From: Glandiceps talaboti | Lineage: Eukaryota; Hemichordata; Enteropneusta; Spengelidae | Length of the DNA: 64,000 nucleotides | Direction: 5' to 3' | NCBI RefSeq assembly: GCF_964340395.1 | Contig: NC_135556.1 | Location: 22,074,223 to 22,138,222 of the forward strand | In this document: positions 54,115 through 64,000 of the stretch, one piece after another | How the letters are laid out: every line of letters begins with the position of its first letter | Position numbering within the stretch: position 1 is the stretch's first letter | Program-made: the position numbers and the translations under genes | The notes under the pieces: generated by a model | Told to the model about the DNA's origin: nothing | What the model saw: the letters and a program-made list of their open reading frames with translations, nothing else | The model's database searches: none

Positions 54115-57100
54115 AAAATAAATATGAATGTGTACATTATGAATAATTTTGCACAGGTAGATAAAACTCAAGTTCTGACTGTGTCACTATATCGTGTAAA
54201 AGTTACTTGATTTTTCTCTCAATCTTTGGCACAAAATACATTCAAGATGAAATGCCTTTTGAAAGCAAGGGACATGTCTGGAATGTGGATTTGTTTTTAA
54301 AGTTTGTTTTGGATCCTCTAAACTCTTCATGGCAATGTAAGACTGTACATCTAAAGACTGTACATAGTGTAAGTAAGACACTGGTAATGGGTGACCCACT
54401 GTACATAGTGTAAGTAAGACACTGGTAACAGATGACCCACTGTACTTATTGTGAGATGAACTTATTGAAGAATATCATAAATTGATGTTGACACAGTATG
54501 ACCGATGACCTGTACAGTACATTCATACTGGGTCAGTGACTATTTTATATACTAAATACTTGTACTATGCTATTGACTGTACCATGTCAGGTCAATATGG
54601 TTACATACAGGTATGACAGTGAATTCTGACCAAATGTCATTTATACTACAGACTTAGACTTTAGTATATAGTACACTTTTATTGTAATTTCTCATATCAT
54701 AAAATGCAAATTGGAAAGTTTCTGTTTTCCATACTTTGAATTGTTGTAGATGAAAATTTTTAGTTTATATCATGGAAGACAGAAGAGCCCAGAAAAAAAG
54801 TTGACATTATTTCATGTGTTATGTTAACCAAATTGTACACAATAATGGGCAAAATTTAGTATTTGGAGAAACCAAGTTGCCGATCAAAATTGAAGAGAAA
54901 AGCTGACCCGACTACATATGGATGAAAATGAAAGTAGAACAAGATCAGACTATCAATAATAAAACAAAAACTCACTTTCACCTTATTCAGATGATTTTAT
55001 CATACATAAAATGGCTGTCACAGAATTTTCCAGTAGGAAAAATAGAATGGTTACCAAGGTTATCATTCCCAAATTTGAGGTACTGCTTTTCAGCTACAAC
55101 AATGAAATTACTCTTATTTAAGTGTACACATCGATTTTGACATCAGTGACATTGATTAGTAATAGTTGGTTACTCATTATAAGTAATATTACAACCCTTG
55201 AATCTAAATGCACTATAATATCTTTAATGACATCTGACCAAGTAATCATTCTACTGATTTTAAAAAACAAATATCCATGACCCATGTTTGTCTTGTGATG
55301 TATACCCACTGCCTCAGGACACTATATGTTATCAAGGTTTCCACTGACCCCATTACATCAATATGTATACCAGGCACTGCCTCATAAAACTTGATGCGTT
55401 TTGTAAGATGGCTATCAACTTTTCAAAATGTAATCATCACTGGAATACGATAATGTTGGAGATAAGGGTGATTCATTGTTGTAATAACTGTGTAGTCAAA
55501 ATACTACTTTTTGAATATGGGCTGATATAACGTGAGATCAGGAGATCATTTGTACCGTGTCGGAGGGCAAACAGCCAGCTGTCTTGTATATCCTACCCAT
55601 TACCATCACAAAGGCATTTATAAAGTATTTATAAAAGTTATACCTAGTGTGTGTAGATGTTGACACTTCTCGACTAAAAAATGTGAACCTGTATTTTATG
55701 GAGTGTTTGCTATATTAAGTTCATCAAGTCTTCCAAAAGATTGTATGATACATCATGTTGCTCAGCCCTATCAATAGATGTCATATCATACGAACTAGTC
55801 TTCCAACAGATATTAATCAATATACACGATAGGGAACTATTCACAAACCTGTTTTAAAATAAGTCTAAATGTTATATATGTTAGCATGAAACTGAATGAA
55901 CACCTTAATACTTACTATAGATAGATAAAGATCAAAATATAATGGATCCACATCAATTCCTTACTTACCATATCAATTTTTCTTTTCGGAATCTTCATAA
56001 GTTTTGGTGGTTTGTCATCAGAGGCATTAAAAGTAGCAGAAGTGACATTTGTAAGTCTAGTTTCCTCTTGCTCCTTTTTAACTTTCTCCTTAGATGGTAC
56101 TTTCTCAATGAGAGAGAGGTCCAGTTTCACCACCAGAGTGGGGTTTCCGTTCACATACTGTATTTTTGACATAGTTTCCCCTCGCACTGGCACTGGTTTG
56201 AACGGCTCGGCTTGTGACAAAGTTGGCATACTCTGAATCGGTGACAACAAAGGTTCCGGTGGTGAAATATCAGTTGGTTTACCTATTTCACTGAATACGT
56301 CTTTAAATCCATTACTCACATCAGCTTTGGATTTGTCAGCATTTTTCTTGGAACTGCTTTTGCCCTCTTTAGATTTTGATTTACCTGGAGTTGTTTTTGT
56401 TGATTTTGTATGGCTTGGAGTTGAAGTCCTACTTGACGCATTAAATGAGGAGCTGGATTTTGAGTTTGTACTTAGTGTGGCTATGCCTTGTGATGATTTG
56501 TCAGGAGAACCCATATTTACAACATCTATACTCCTATTAGAGTCGTCGGAATCATCGCTATCACTAGAGATGTATTCCTTAGACTTGATTTTTTTACTGT
56601 TAATAGTATTTGGCGGTTTCTTGCCCTTCTTTTCACTTGACTTTGGAGTTGATGACTTTTCATGTTTAGGAGTCAATTGTTTTGAAGATTTGGGTTTCCC
56701 ATCATGTTTGACTTCTGACTTGCTAGTTTGCTTGCTAGGCTTGTGTTTGGAGTCCTTAGATTTCTCCTTAGGTAGTTCACTCTTTGCCACAGTCACAATA
56801 TTTGTGGTATTAGGTTTACCAGCACTGTGTTTTTTACCTCCACTTTTCTTCTTAGTGGTGTGTTTGGCAGACATTTTTCCGACACCATCACTTGCACTAT
56901 TTTTCAAAGGAGATTTTCCTTTAGATTCAGGCCTCTTCTCTGCAGCTCTAACTTTGACCGATATCCCATTTTCCATTCCACACCTGTTCATTTTATGGAT
57001 ATGATTGTCACCACCACCACCACCACCACCTGGATCAAATCCTTGTGGAGAATCATTAAGACTGATGTTATCGAATCCATTACTTGTATCCCCCAAGTCG

Positions 57101-57805
57101 GATAGCATTGCAGAGGGTTTCCAGGCGGCAGTGTCTTGAGACGGGAAACTTGAAGTCCCCAACTTAGGATGTTTGTTGCTCTGAGATGGTCCACTTGAAT
57201 TTTTTACTTTTGGAGTATTATGGATGAAGTTTGAGAGAGCCCAGGACTTTGGCTTGGTCTGTGTGAAATAGAAAATGAAGATACTTGTATTAGCAAACTT
57301 TATGTATGAGGCAGTTCCTTGTAGGAAGACACTATGTATAAATGTGACATGCCATTATTCAATTTTGTGTGTGCTGTGTCTTATAAGCCTGTCGGGTTAA
57401 ATGTGATCTTTTCTCTTTTCTATCCCCTGTATTTAATATATATTGAAAAGTTCATGTAGGACAGTCAACCAACCCACCCACCCATCCACACACCCACCCA
57501 CCCATCCACACACCCACCCACCCCATTCACCCACCCACCCATCCATCAATCCATCCACCTTCCATTAGGTGGATTTGAGTTATTGTGGCAATGATTAAGG
57601 ATATGGGAGAGGTTAAATATCATGCAATTTGAGCAAACTTGTAATTCTAGTACAGTTTACCTCAGCTGGTGATGGAGAGGCAGGAGGGCTAGCTTCACTA
57701 GAGCTGGTTTCTGAGTCGGATTCAGAACCTGATTCATCTTCAGATTCACTGGATGAACTGCCACTGCTACTTGAAGATGGGCTATGTGGTCTTGACGGTG
57801 TGTGC
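42694..57805 (-). CDS. AFF (AF4/FMR2) family transcription elongation factor, C-terminal part
   Basis: Ten - strand exons: 57661-57805, 55969-57258, 49682-49812, 46218-46604, 45728-45791, 45349-45485, 44922-44990, 44507-44662, 43638-43924, 42694-42815. All have GT-AG borders and matching phases, and together encode 928 residues to the stop at 42694-42696. Order: a Ser/Glu-rich tract ([20 protein letters not shown]), [11 protein letters not shown], a long Lys/Ser-rich disordered region, [17 protein letters not shown] (about residue 420) matching the AF9/ENL-binding motif of AF4 and AFF4, Lys/Glu-rich linkers with RKKVKKE, then a complete C-terminal homology domain from about residue 645 ([54 protein letters not shown]). 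AFF proteins scaffold the super elongation complex (P-TEFb, ELL, AF9/ENL) in the nucleus. The N-terminal exons with P-TEFb and ELL contacts were not found and are probably beyond 64 kb. Invertebrates usually have a single AFF gene (lilliputian in flies), so no number is assigned. Confidence 0.93.
42816..43637 (-). repeat. Last AFF intron with dispersed repeat ending in AGGCC-TAA
   Basis: About 43360-43612 contains two AGGTGGGGT blocks (43359 and 43565) and ends in a T-tract followed by AGGCC then TAA, resembling the right ends at 8346 and 20454. It is probably another member of the same dispersed family; the left end is unclear. The rest of the intron shows nothing. Confidence 0.45.
44991..45165. 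repeat. Tandem repeat containing three copies of an AFF splice acceptor
   Basis: ATACCTGTAGTGACAAGGTA followed by AAGACTGATTAG occurs three times, at about 44987, 45032 and 45097. The first copy is the real acceptor (CTACAG/G) of the 69-nt AFF exon on the - strand; the others lie upstream in the intron. Use of the second would add 45 in-frame nt without a stop; use of the third is out of frame. Confidence 0.85.
47545..48068. mobile_element. 524-bp element with about 95-bp inverted repeats
   Basis: Arms 47545-47639 and 47978-48068 pair: ATGTATTAATCGCC at the tips, CCCGGAAG in the middle and a 25-bp perfect core including CAGCCATACGTTACAGTGG. TTAA lies at both borders (47550-47553 and 48060-48063), so a TTAA duplication is possible. 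No coding frame; a non-autonomous DNA element. Confidence 0.72.
48950..49345. repeat. Dispersed repeat with two about 148-bp internal units
   Basis: Two blocks starting with AAAAAAAATCATAAAAAA (48959 and 49106) and sharing ACAAATCTGA, TAGC/AAGC plus a CCCCC run and CCAGATATC/CCAAATATC. It ends with a CTGACAGCGGAGCTAAAAAT tail. It looks like a repetitive family; no open frame. Confidence 0.55.
49813..55968 (-). other. Large AFF intron
   Basis: Over 6 kb without an exon in phase. It contains a GT microsatellite at 52410-52450, repeats at about 53245-53560, a C-run followed by about 30 A (54074-54112), and a 42-bp tandem duplication at 54357-54445 (GTACATAGTGTAAGTAAGAC). Otherwise nothing is seen. 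Confidence 0.6.
53245..53560. repeat. Two copies of a dispersed repeat family
   Basis: 53249-53380 and 53406-53550 share GATCATT, CTTTTATTCTGGACCAACT or its variant, TTTTTCTA and a TTCACACC/TACA tail. Related copies occur at about 61120-61645 (interrupted) and 62925-63090. The class is unknown. Confidence 0.6.
57259..57660 (-). other. AFF intron with (CCCA)n microsatellite
   Basis: 57470-57560 is a run of CCCA/CCAT tetranucleotides; the rest is plain intron. Confidence 0.85.
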
Positions 57806-60800
57806 CTACAAATGGAAGACAAATAAACAGTCATTATTACTGTGGAGATTTTGGTCTTAAATCAACATGGTCTTCTGCATGGGTACTACCATTTGGGAGC
57901 ATCAGTCTATGACAACAACATATACATGAGTTGATTGCACAGAGTGAAATGAATGCATCATTCAAACAGCTGTTAGAACTCAATGAAATGTACAACCTTG
58001 AGATTTTGATTTGAGGTCAGAGTGGAGAGTGGTCTGGTAGATATGTGGGACAGGGATGGCCTTATGTGAAGAAACAAAGCTGTTAGAGGAAGAGGAAGAG
58101 GGGTTGTTGAGAGAAAGATTTACATATTTCAAATCCCTGTTTATGTTACCCTGAGAAAGTAACATAAAATCTACCACATTTTCTATGTATTGTTTTTTCT
58201 TTCAAATTTCTAAAAAAAAAATTGTAAATTGTAAAATTCTCAGATTTTCTCACTTTATCTCTTTAGCCTAGTATCCAACTAGGTATTTCTATTTTTTATT
58301 ATACCTTTAGGAAGATCTTTTCCCTATCTTCCACAGAGATTGCTGACTGGTTACTGAATCCCATAATATTATAATATGGTCTATACAGTTAACACAACCA
58401 TTCACACAACTATGCCAACACTCTTCATACATGCATTTACAATGATCTGGGTAATATTTACATCAATATATCATCAAAAAACATTCACTTAGTTTTCAGA
58501 TTTATTTTATTATCTCAATGTTTACACATTTAATATAGCCTAAACAATAACACATTATGACCAAAATACATCTATATCCTACAAAAACCTGCTGTGAAAA
58601 CAACCAATTTGTGACGTGATTTTTTCAACTGTTGTCACTTAATGTCTTACATTTGTGTACATTTTGGCATTAATGTTTGTTTTTACTCTTACCTTTGTGT
58701 AAAAACCATAACTTCCCATTAAACAAATCAGAGTACAAAACCCACCATGTTACGGTATTGTCTAATACATCTCTATGAAAACACTGAACGCATACAAATA
58801 TACGTTTTGAGAAAACATTAAATTAACACTGAGCGTCGGTCGTCCGCCTCATGTCTACAACAAAATGTATGCATGCCTGAATGAAGGCTATGACTTCCAA
58901 TATAACAGGAAGCTGTGAGGACTGTTCAGACATGCCTTAGTAACTATATGCCGACACACTCCATTTGCTGACACCTGCCATTTGTACAACTATACCCAGC
59001 AAGGTGACACATGCATGTTTACTCCGGTCGCTTTCTTTTATTTACAATAAATGTGACGCACATGCAAAGTTTTGAAAATTGAATGAATGGCATTAATAAC
59101 ATCTATTGTGTTGACAGCATTGATTTTTCTCTGTGACAGATTAACGCATATACACACACAAAGAGAGTAGAACATCAATTTCTTTAATGATTAAATGGTA
59201 GTAATAGTTCCTTTAAAAACTTCACAATTAATTTAGTTTTTAATCTGTCAACTAATGGGGTTTGTATAAAAGTATGTCACTTGCTGGGCAAGGACACTAT
59301 GATCCTATCGATAGTTACAGGGGTTCTTGAATACATCTTAGTTATCATGCTATCCTAGCTGGCTATTAATAGAATCAAAATCAGATACATCAGTCATCTA
59401 GATAACGCCCAACAACCTTGTTTTGTTGTTGTACAACTATCAGTTCTATTGCACTGAATTTTTATACAAACATTTTGCAATAAAAATGTTTCTATACAAG
59501 TTATAGCTATTTCATCAAAATAAACCATAGTAGTTATCCTATTTGATTTCATCTTTGTCAACTGATAGCTGCCTACCATAACATTGGCAGACCTTTGTGT
59601 GTTGGTATGACACCATGAATGTGGCATGTGATCTAACCAGTCAATACTGGCCATGCCTTGGTGAAAGGTAACAGTCTACACGTATATCACGTGTCTTTAA
59701 TTTGTCAACAACACCCACACATATCATTAACATTACAGCCAATATAAGTCAAAAACAACTCAACATATCATTGCCACATTGCCAATGGGATAGGCCAATG
59801 ACCTTCAACTCTAGCATAAATGGCCTGCATCATAGTATATTTACAGTTCCTCACACTAACTTCATCTACCTAGCCAACAACCACTGACAGAGTAAGGCAC
59901 ATAGAGAGACAGACAGACAGACTGATTGGCGGACATCTTCCCACCCAGCCAATAAAGACCAAGAGAGACACACTGTCATGCACACACTACCACATAGTCA
60001 CATGCAAAAAACAAAAACAAACAGCGCATCAAATAAAAGCACTGCCACTAGAAAGTATAATTTTTTCCTCTTCTTAATTTTCAATTCAGATCCATACATA
60101 ATCAATATATAATCATGTGTTTGCCAGTTTTAATGTCTACAATCTACTTGTTTTCAGCTGACCAGACAAAATATGAAAGTAATTTGTAAACTTAGAAAAG
60201 AACAGCGTCAGACATGTCTTGCCTGGCCTTGTAACAGACTTCCTTTCACATACACGTCTACTATCAATACACACTTGGTTCTCATCTTTGTATGACATGA
60301 TTAAAGAGACCAGGGGGCAGAGAATGGGCTGTGACTTGTTTTGTGGTGTGATATAACATGAAACTGTTGGGGACAAGAGATTGTAGTAGCGCAAGTGGAG
60401 CGCCTATAGCTATGCCACACCGAGGTCATTCACACTCTTTGACCTGACCACAAGGACTTTACATGTAAGCTATGCAAACAATGACAGGCTTGAACCTCAT
60501 ACAAAAACACATGGCTACCAATGGAGGAGTACCATACACAATAGAAAATATTCAAATGTTCAATAATATTTTGTGTGCATTATATATGAGTCTATTAAAT
60601 CATTCATAACATGTACACCTTTATCTTGCATTTATTTCCTTCTTTATGCAGACATACATAAGTAATACCATCTCTGAGGACAGTGCATGGGTTGAGTTTT
60701 CAAATTAAGTAATCCACAGTTCTTTTCCTGAAGACTCAGCTTACTAAGTCTACAAAATGTGTTGTGTCTTGTCCCTCAGGTGCAACTGACAAAAGCTTCA

Positions 60801-61119
60801 ATTCTGTACAAATGCAAACATGTAGTGATCCCTATTCCCACTTAGGACAGCATACAAACAGTGAATTACAAACAAGCTTGTATTATCCCCAAATGTGAAG
60901 GCAGACCTGTTGATCTTAGCACAGCCTAGAGTTGTAAATATACATTGTCAAAGTGTCTTGTGTACCAGTATATTGTACATACGATCATATGATCCTACTG
61001 TTATCTCACACAACTTATATAGTTATTCTACCTCTGTGGTATCTTACCACTTTATTAAGGTTCCATACCAAGATACTGTTTGAATATAAATGAACCATTG
61101 CAAAATTTCTGAGCTCTCT

Positions 61120-61645
61120 TTAATATGGTAGTATTAAAGGCCATGGATTTGATCCCAGATTTTTACATTAGACAAAAATAAAATAAAACCTTTGTTTTCG
61201 ATAACATGACTTCAAAAAATAGGGTAGGCAGAGTTTTATTTTGATTTTTTTTTCTTCAATTTTTTGCTGTTGGTAAATTGCATCGACCCATAGACAAGAT
61301 ACTGATTGGTCACAATACTTGTGTGATAGTTTGACGAGGTGTAAAAGAAGTAAATGAAGACAATTATATGTGAAGTAGAAGACCACACAATATACAGACT
61401 GTATTGTATGAATTCAACCTACATTTCTGAAAGACTCCATTACTCTGGAATAGGATTTTAAAACGGAACTGACCAAAGATACTTTGGCAAGAAAATTTAC
61501 GTAGAAATAGATGTAATTTTCACTTTTGTTATCAGTCAGGTTACTGGAAACACACATTTTTTAAATTTGGCGGAGCCAATAAAGATTACATGGGATCATT
61601 CTTTTATTTTGGACCATAACATCTGTTTTTCACACCTTAATACTG
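61120..61645. repeat. Dispersed repeat interrupted by a second repeat (61177-61568)
   Basis: The outer family (GATCCCAGATTTTTACATTAGA before the break, GATTACATGGGATCATTC after it) matches 53249-53550 and 62925-63090. The inner block matches 7905-8346. This is one repeat inserted into another. Confidence 0.6.
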
Positions 61646-62707
61646 AAAGTCCTCAGAAAATCATATCTCTAAACTGATATCACAAATTTTATTGGACCCA
61701 GCAAGTTAAACTTTTTCACTTCTTCTTTTTACCAATGTGACACAGTCTAAGGACAATGTAATGTTATGGCATGTTTAGGCATATGACAACTGTCCACTGT
61801 TACTAAGTACACCTCTGATGATGGCGGTCAACAAAACTTTGGGATTGTTAACATATTTTTTCAATAACAGAAGGTACAAAGTGCAACCTAACTTATTCCC
61901 GAAAAATATTTTCAGTTTGATTTTTTTTATCGTGATTTTATACCAAATCTTCGATGAAGTATGAGAAAGTGTCAAATTTACCAAATTCCTACAAAGCTGT
62001 ATTGGATCATCAATGTTTATATATATGGCACAATCATTGTCATCAGGGTTCTAAAAACATGGCATACATCACTTTACCCTTTCTATTAAAACCTGTTATA
62101 GCTGTTCTACCCACCATAGATAGTAAAATACAAGCACACAATATACAGTATATACCTCCTATACTGTACAGTAGCATACATCCCATGCACTAAAGTCACA
62201 TACCTCCACAGTACATTTTACATTTACTGTAACACAAAAGAACCTACAAACACTGCATACATAGCGTAAAAGCTGACAAGAAAGATACGACTAGTATATC
62301 CGTACCAGGTGTACTAACCAATTTAGTACACAAAAGGTAATATATAATCCTCTACAAAAGGAATGAATTGAGTCTTAAATGAAAACCCCCTAGGGTATCT
62401 TGGAGTGACAAACACAGCACTCCGGGAGCTTTTTCCACTTATTGATTTTCTTTGGCTGTAATTTTAATGATACAAATCGGGAACTGTGTGACCTCCTCCC
62501 TTTCAATTTATCGACTGTCAATATTGCACTCCTCAATCATCATACACCTAAGTGACAGGTTCTTGATGGTTTAGTCCCTTCAAATCAAACTAACTCTTGG
62601 ATTTCAATACCTGAACTCAATCTACAACAGCTGACCTGTCACCGATACAAGTTGTTTACAACTGTGAACAATTTGTGAGGAGAAAAAATTGATAACTACT
62701 TCCCCTC

Positions 62708-62759
62708 CCACACACACACAGACACACACATCCACACACACACACACAGACACACACAT

Positions 62760-62813
<54 letters not shown>
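62708..62813. repeat. (CA)n microsatellite
   Basis: CA dinucleotides with a few GA/TC interruptions; open frames on both strands are artefacts. Confidence 0.97.
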
Positions 62814-62816
<3 letters not shown>

Positions 62817-62924
62817 GGGTGAAAATCCTTGTACATGTATACTGTGGTGGAAAAATGATGCAACCTACACACACTAAACATCTATTCAACTTACAAGTTA
62901 CAGTATCAATTGCCGAGACAAATT

Positions 62925-63090
62925 TTTAAAGGCCCAAGATTCCATCCCAGGTTTTTGCAACAGTATGCCATAAGGATTACTTAGGATTATTCCTTTGTTC
63001 AGAAAAGACTTTTTCTATAATTTTATCAAACAATTTTTTTTCACCCATAGTTTATTTCTAATTCCACAAGGACCTCTAAGTACTACAAAC
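62925..63090. repeat. Copy of the 53-kb dispersed repeat family
   Basis: Reads TTTTTAAAGGCCCAAGATTC, CATCCCAGGTTTTTGCA, GGATTA, TTCCTTTGTTC and ACTTTTTCTATAAT in the same order as the copies at 53406-53550 and 61135-61640. Confidence 0.6.
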
Positions 63091-64000
63091 TAAGCTTCTT
63101 TTTGCTATGTTTCATTATTAATCTAGTCTCCATTCAGAGTTCTCCATTTTTTTTATCTTTGATAATACTGTCATGATATCAATAACATGCCTGAAGCAAG
63201 GCACACAAGGTATCAAGTTACAGATATAAACCAACCCTATGATCAGAAACCAAATATCAACACTTGAATTAGTGATTAAAGTTAGTAAATCTATATTAAA
63301 TATATTTAAGACTTCTAGGCAAGCTTTGAGAACAGATCTATTGGAACAGTATTTTGTCTGCAAACAGACATCAGTTCTTTGAAATTCTGATCTTGATAGT
63401 GCACCGGCAATCAAGGTTTCCGCTTACTAAGATAGGCACAAACTAAAACTATTGATGTTCAATGTGGTAGATAATACACAAGTAGGTGACAGCATTGTTT
63501 CTGTTGTACAGATGTTATCACCCTGTAATCAAGATTGTGTAAACTCTGGATGTCCCCTAAATGTACACTAGATCATGGAAGTCATCAGAAATGCAACCAT
63601 ACAGTGTACATAATTAAACCAAAGCCCATTCCATACCTTTGGTCTACATGTCTCTACCATGGTTTTAGTATGTGTTTGTCTTTAATAGTTAACCAAAACT
63701 TTGATTGCCAGTGTTGTATGTTAGCTTGAATAACTTAATATAAATTTGTTTGAGTTCTGTGCAATTTAAAGAGGTCATATGGATGAACATTTGGTATTTA
63801 CTTTGGATTTTTAATTTCCAAAACAATATTATCATGGCTCCCTCCTTGAAATATGAATGTGAAATACGGAAGACTAAGTCTGTATATGTAACTAAATACA
63901 TTGCAAAAAGCAAAAAAAAAAGTGTAATAAGTTTGTTATTGTCCATATAATAACAAACATTTTATACATTTATTAATCTTATTGAGTTATAATCAAGGAA

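Larger units (their letters stand above)
57806..64000 (-). other. Upstream AFF intron, no exon identified
   Basis: The exon at 57661-57805 needs a preceding exon ending in phase 2; none was recognised in this 6.2 kb. It contains two dispersed-repeat regions (61120-61645, 62925-63090) and a (CA)n tract. No other gene is supported. Confidence 0.5.

Noticed and set aside
56327-57004. 225-codon + strand open frame
   Set aside because: Antisense shadow of the large AFF exon on the - strand.
57980-58177. Possible AFF exon (LSLNNPSSSSSNSFVSSHK)
   Set aside because: Reasonable acceptor, but the donor (GTTGTA) is weak and the exit phase does not match the exon at 57805; no AFF similarity was recognised.

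Overview
The window is animal nuclear DNA. It is AT-rich, densely intronic with GT-AG splice sites, and loaded with microsatellites, minisatellites and small inverted-repeat transposons. Five protein-coding loci can be reconstructed. Their kinds (an UNC5-like ZU5/UPA receptor, intronless beta-1,4-GalNAc-transferases, a STARD4/5/6-type lipid carrier and an AFF-family elongation factor) fit an invertebrate bilaterian. A hemichordate, cephalochordate or lophotrochozoan is plausible, but the sequence alone does not settle which.

Left part (1-27.8 kb, + strand): the 3' half of a receptor gene. A transmembrane exon (1089-1242), two juxtamembrane exons (1598-1661, about 7363-7473), a 124-nt juxtamembrane exon present in two copies (12424-12547 and 23031-23154), and four exons with ZU5, UPA and a C-terminal tail (23996-24785, 25606-25738, 26644-26835, 27444-27704). 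Reading phases match across the junctions; only the acceptor of the exon at about 7363 is uncertain. There is no Death domain. The large intron holds a tandem duplication (9282-14808 and 14861-23848). Each copy carries an intact single-exon B4GALNT-like glycosyltransferase gene and one copy of the 124-nt exon. After duplication the copies took different insertions: copy 1 a 1.7-kb TA-flanked element with long inverted repeats, copy 2 a 4.8-kb TTAA-flanked element that itself contains a 1.24-kb TAA-flanked element. Upstream lie a 3.5-kb array of a 41-bp minisatellite and a 469-bp inverted-repeat element sitting in another minisatellite.

Middle part (28.4-32.9 kb, - strand): a complete six-exon gene for a 212-residue START-domain protein, tail to tail with the receptor gene. 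Two hairpin-type inverted-repeat elements lie in one of its introns.

Right part (34.5-64 kb, - strand): the 3' half of an AFF (AF4/FMR2) gene. Ten exons give 928 residues, from the Ser-rich region through the AF9/ENL-binding-like motif to the complete C-terminal homology domain. Some 8 kb downstream of its stop has no coding signal and may be long 3' UTR. The upstream exons were not found and probably lie beyond 64 kb.

Most long open frames in the window are artefacts of tandem repeats whose units lack stops.
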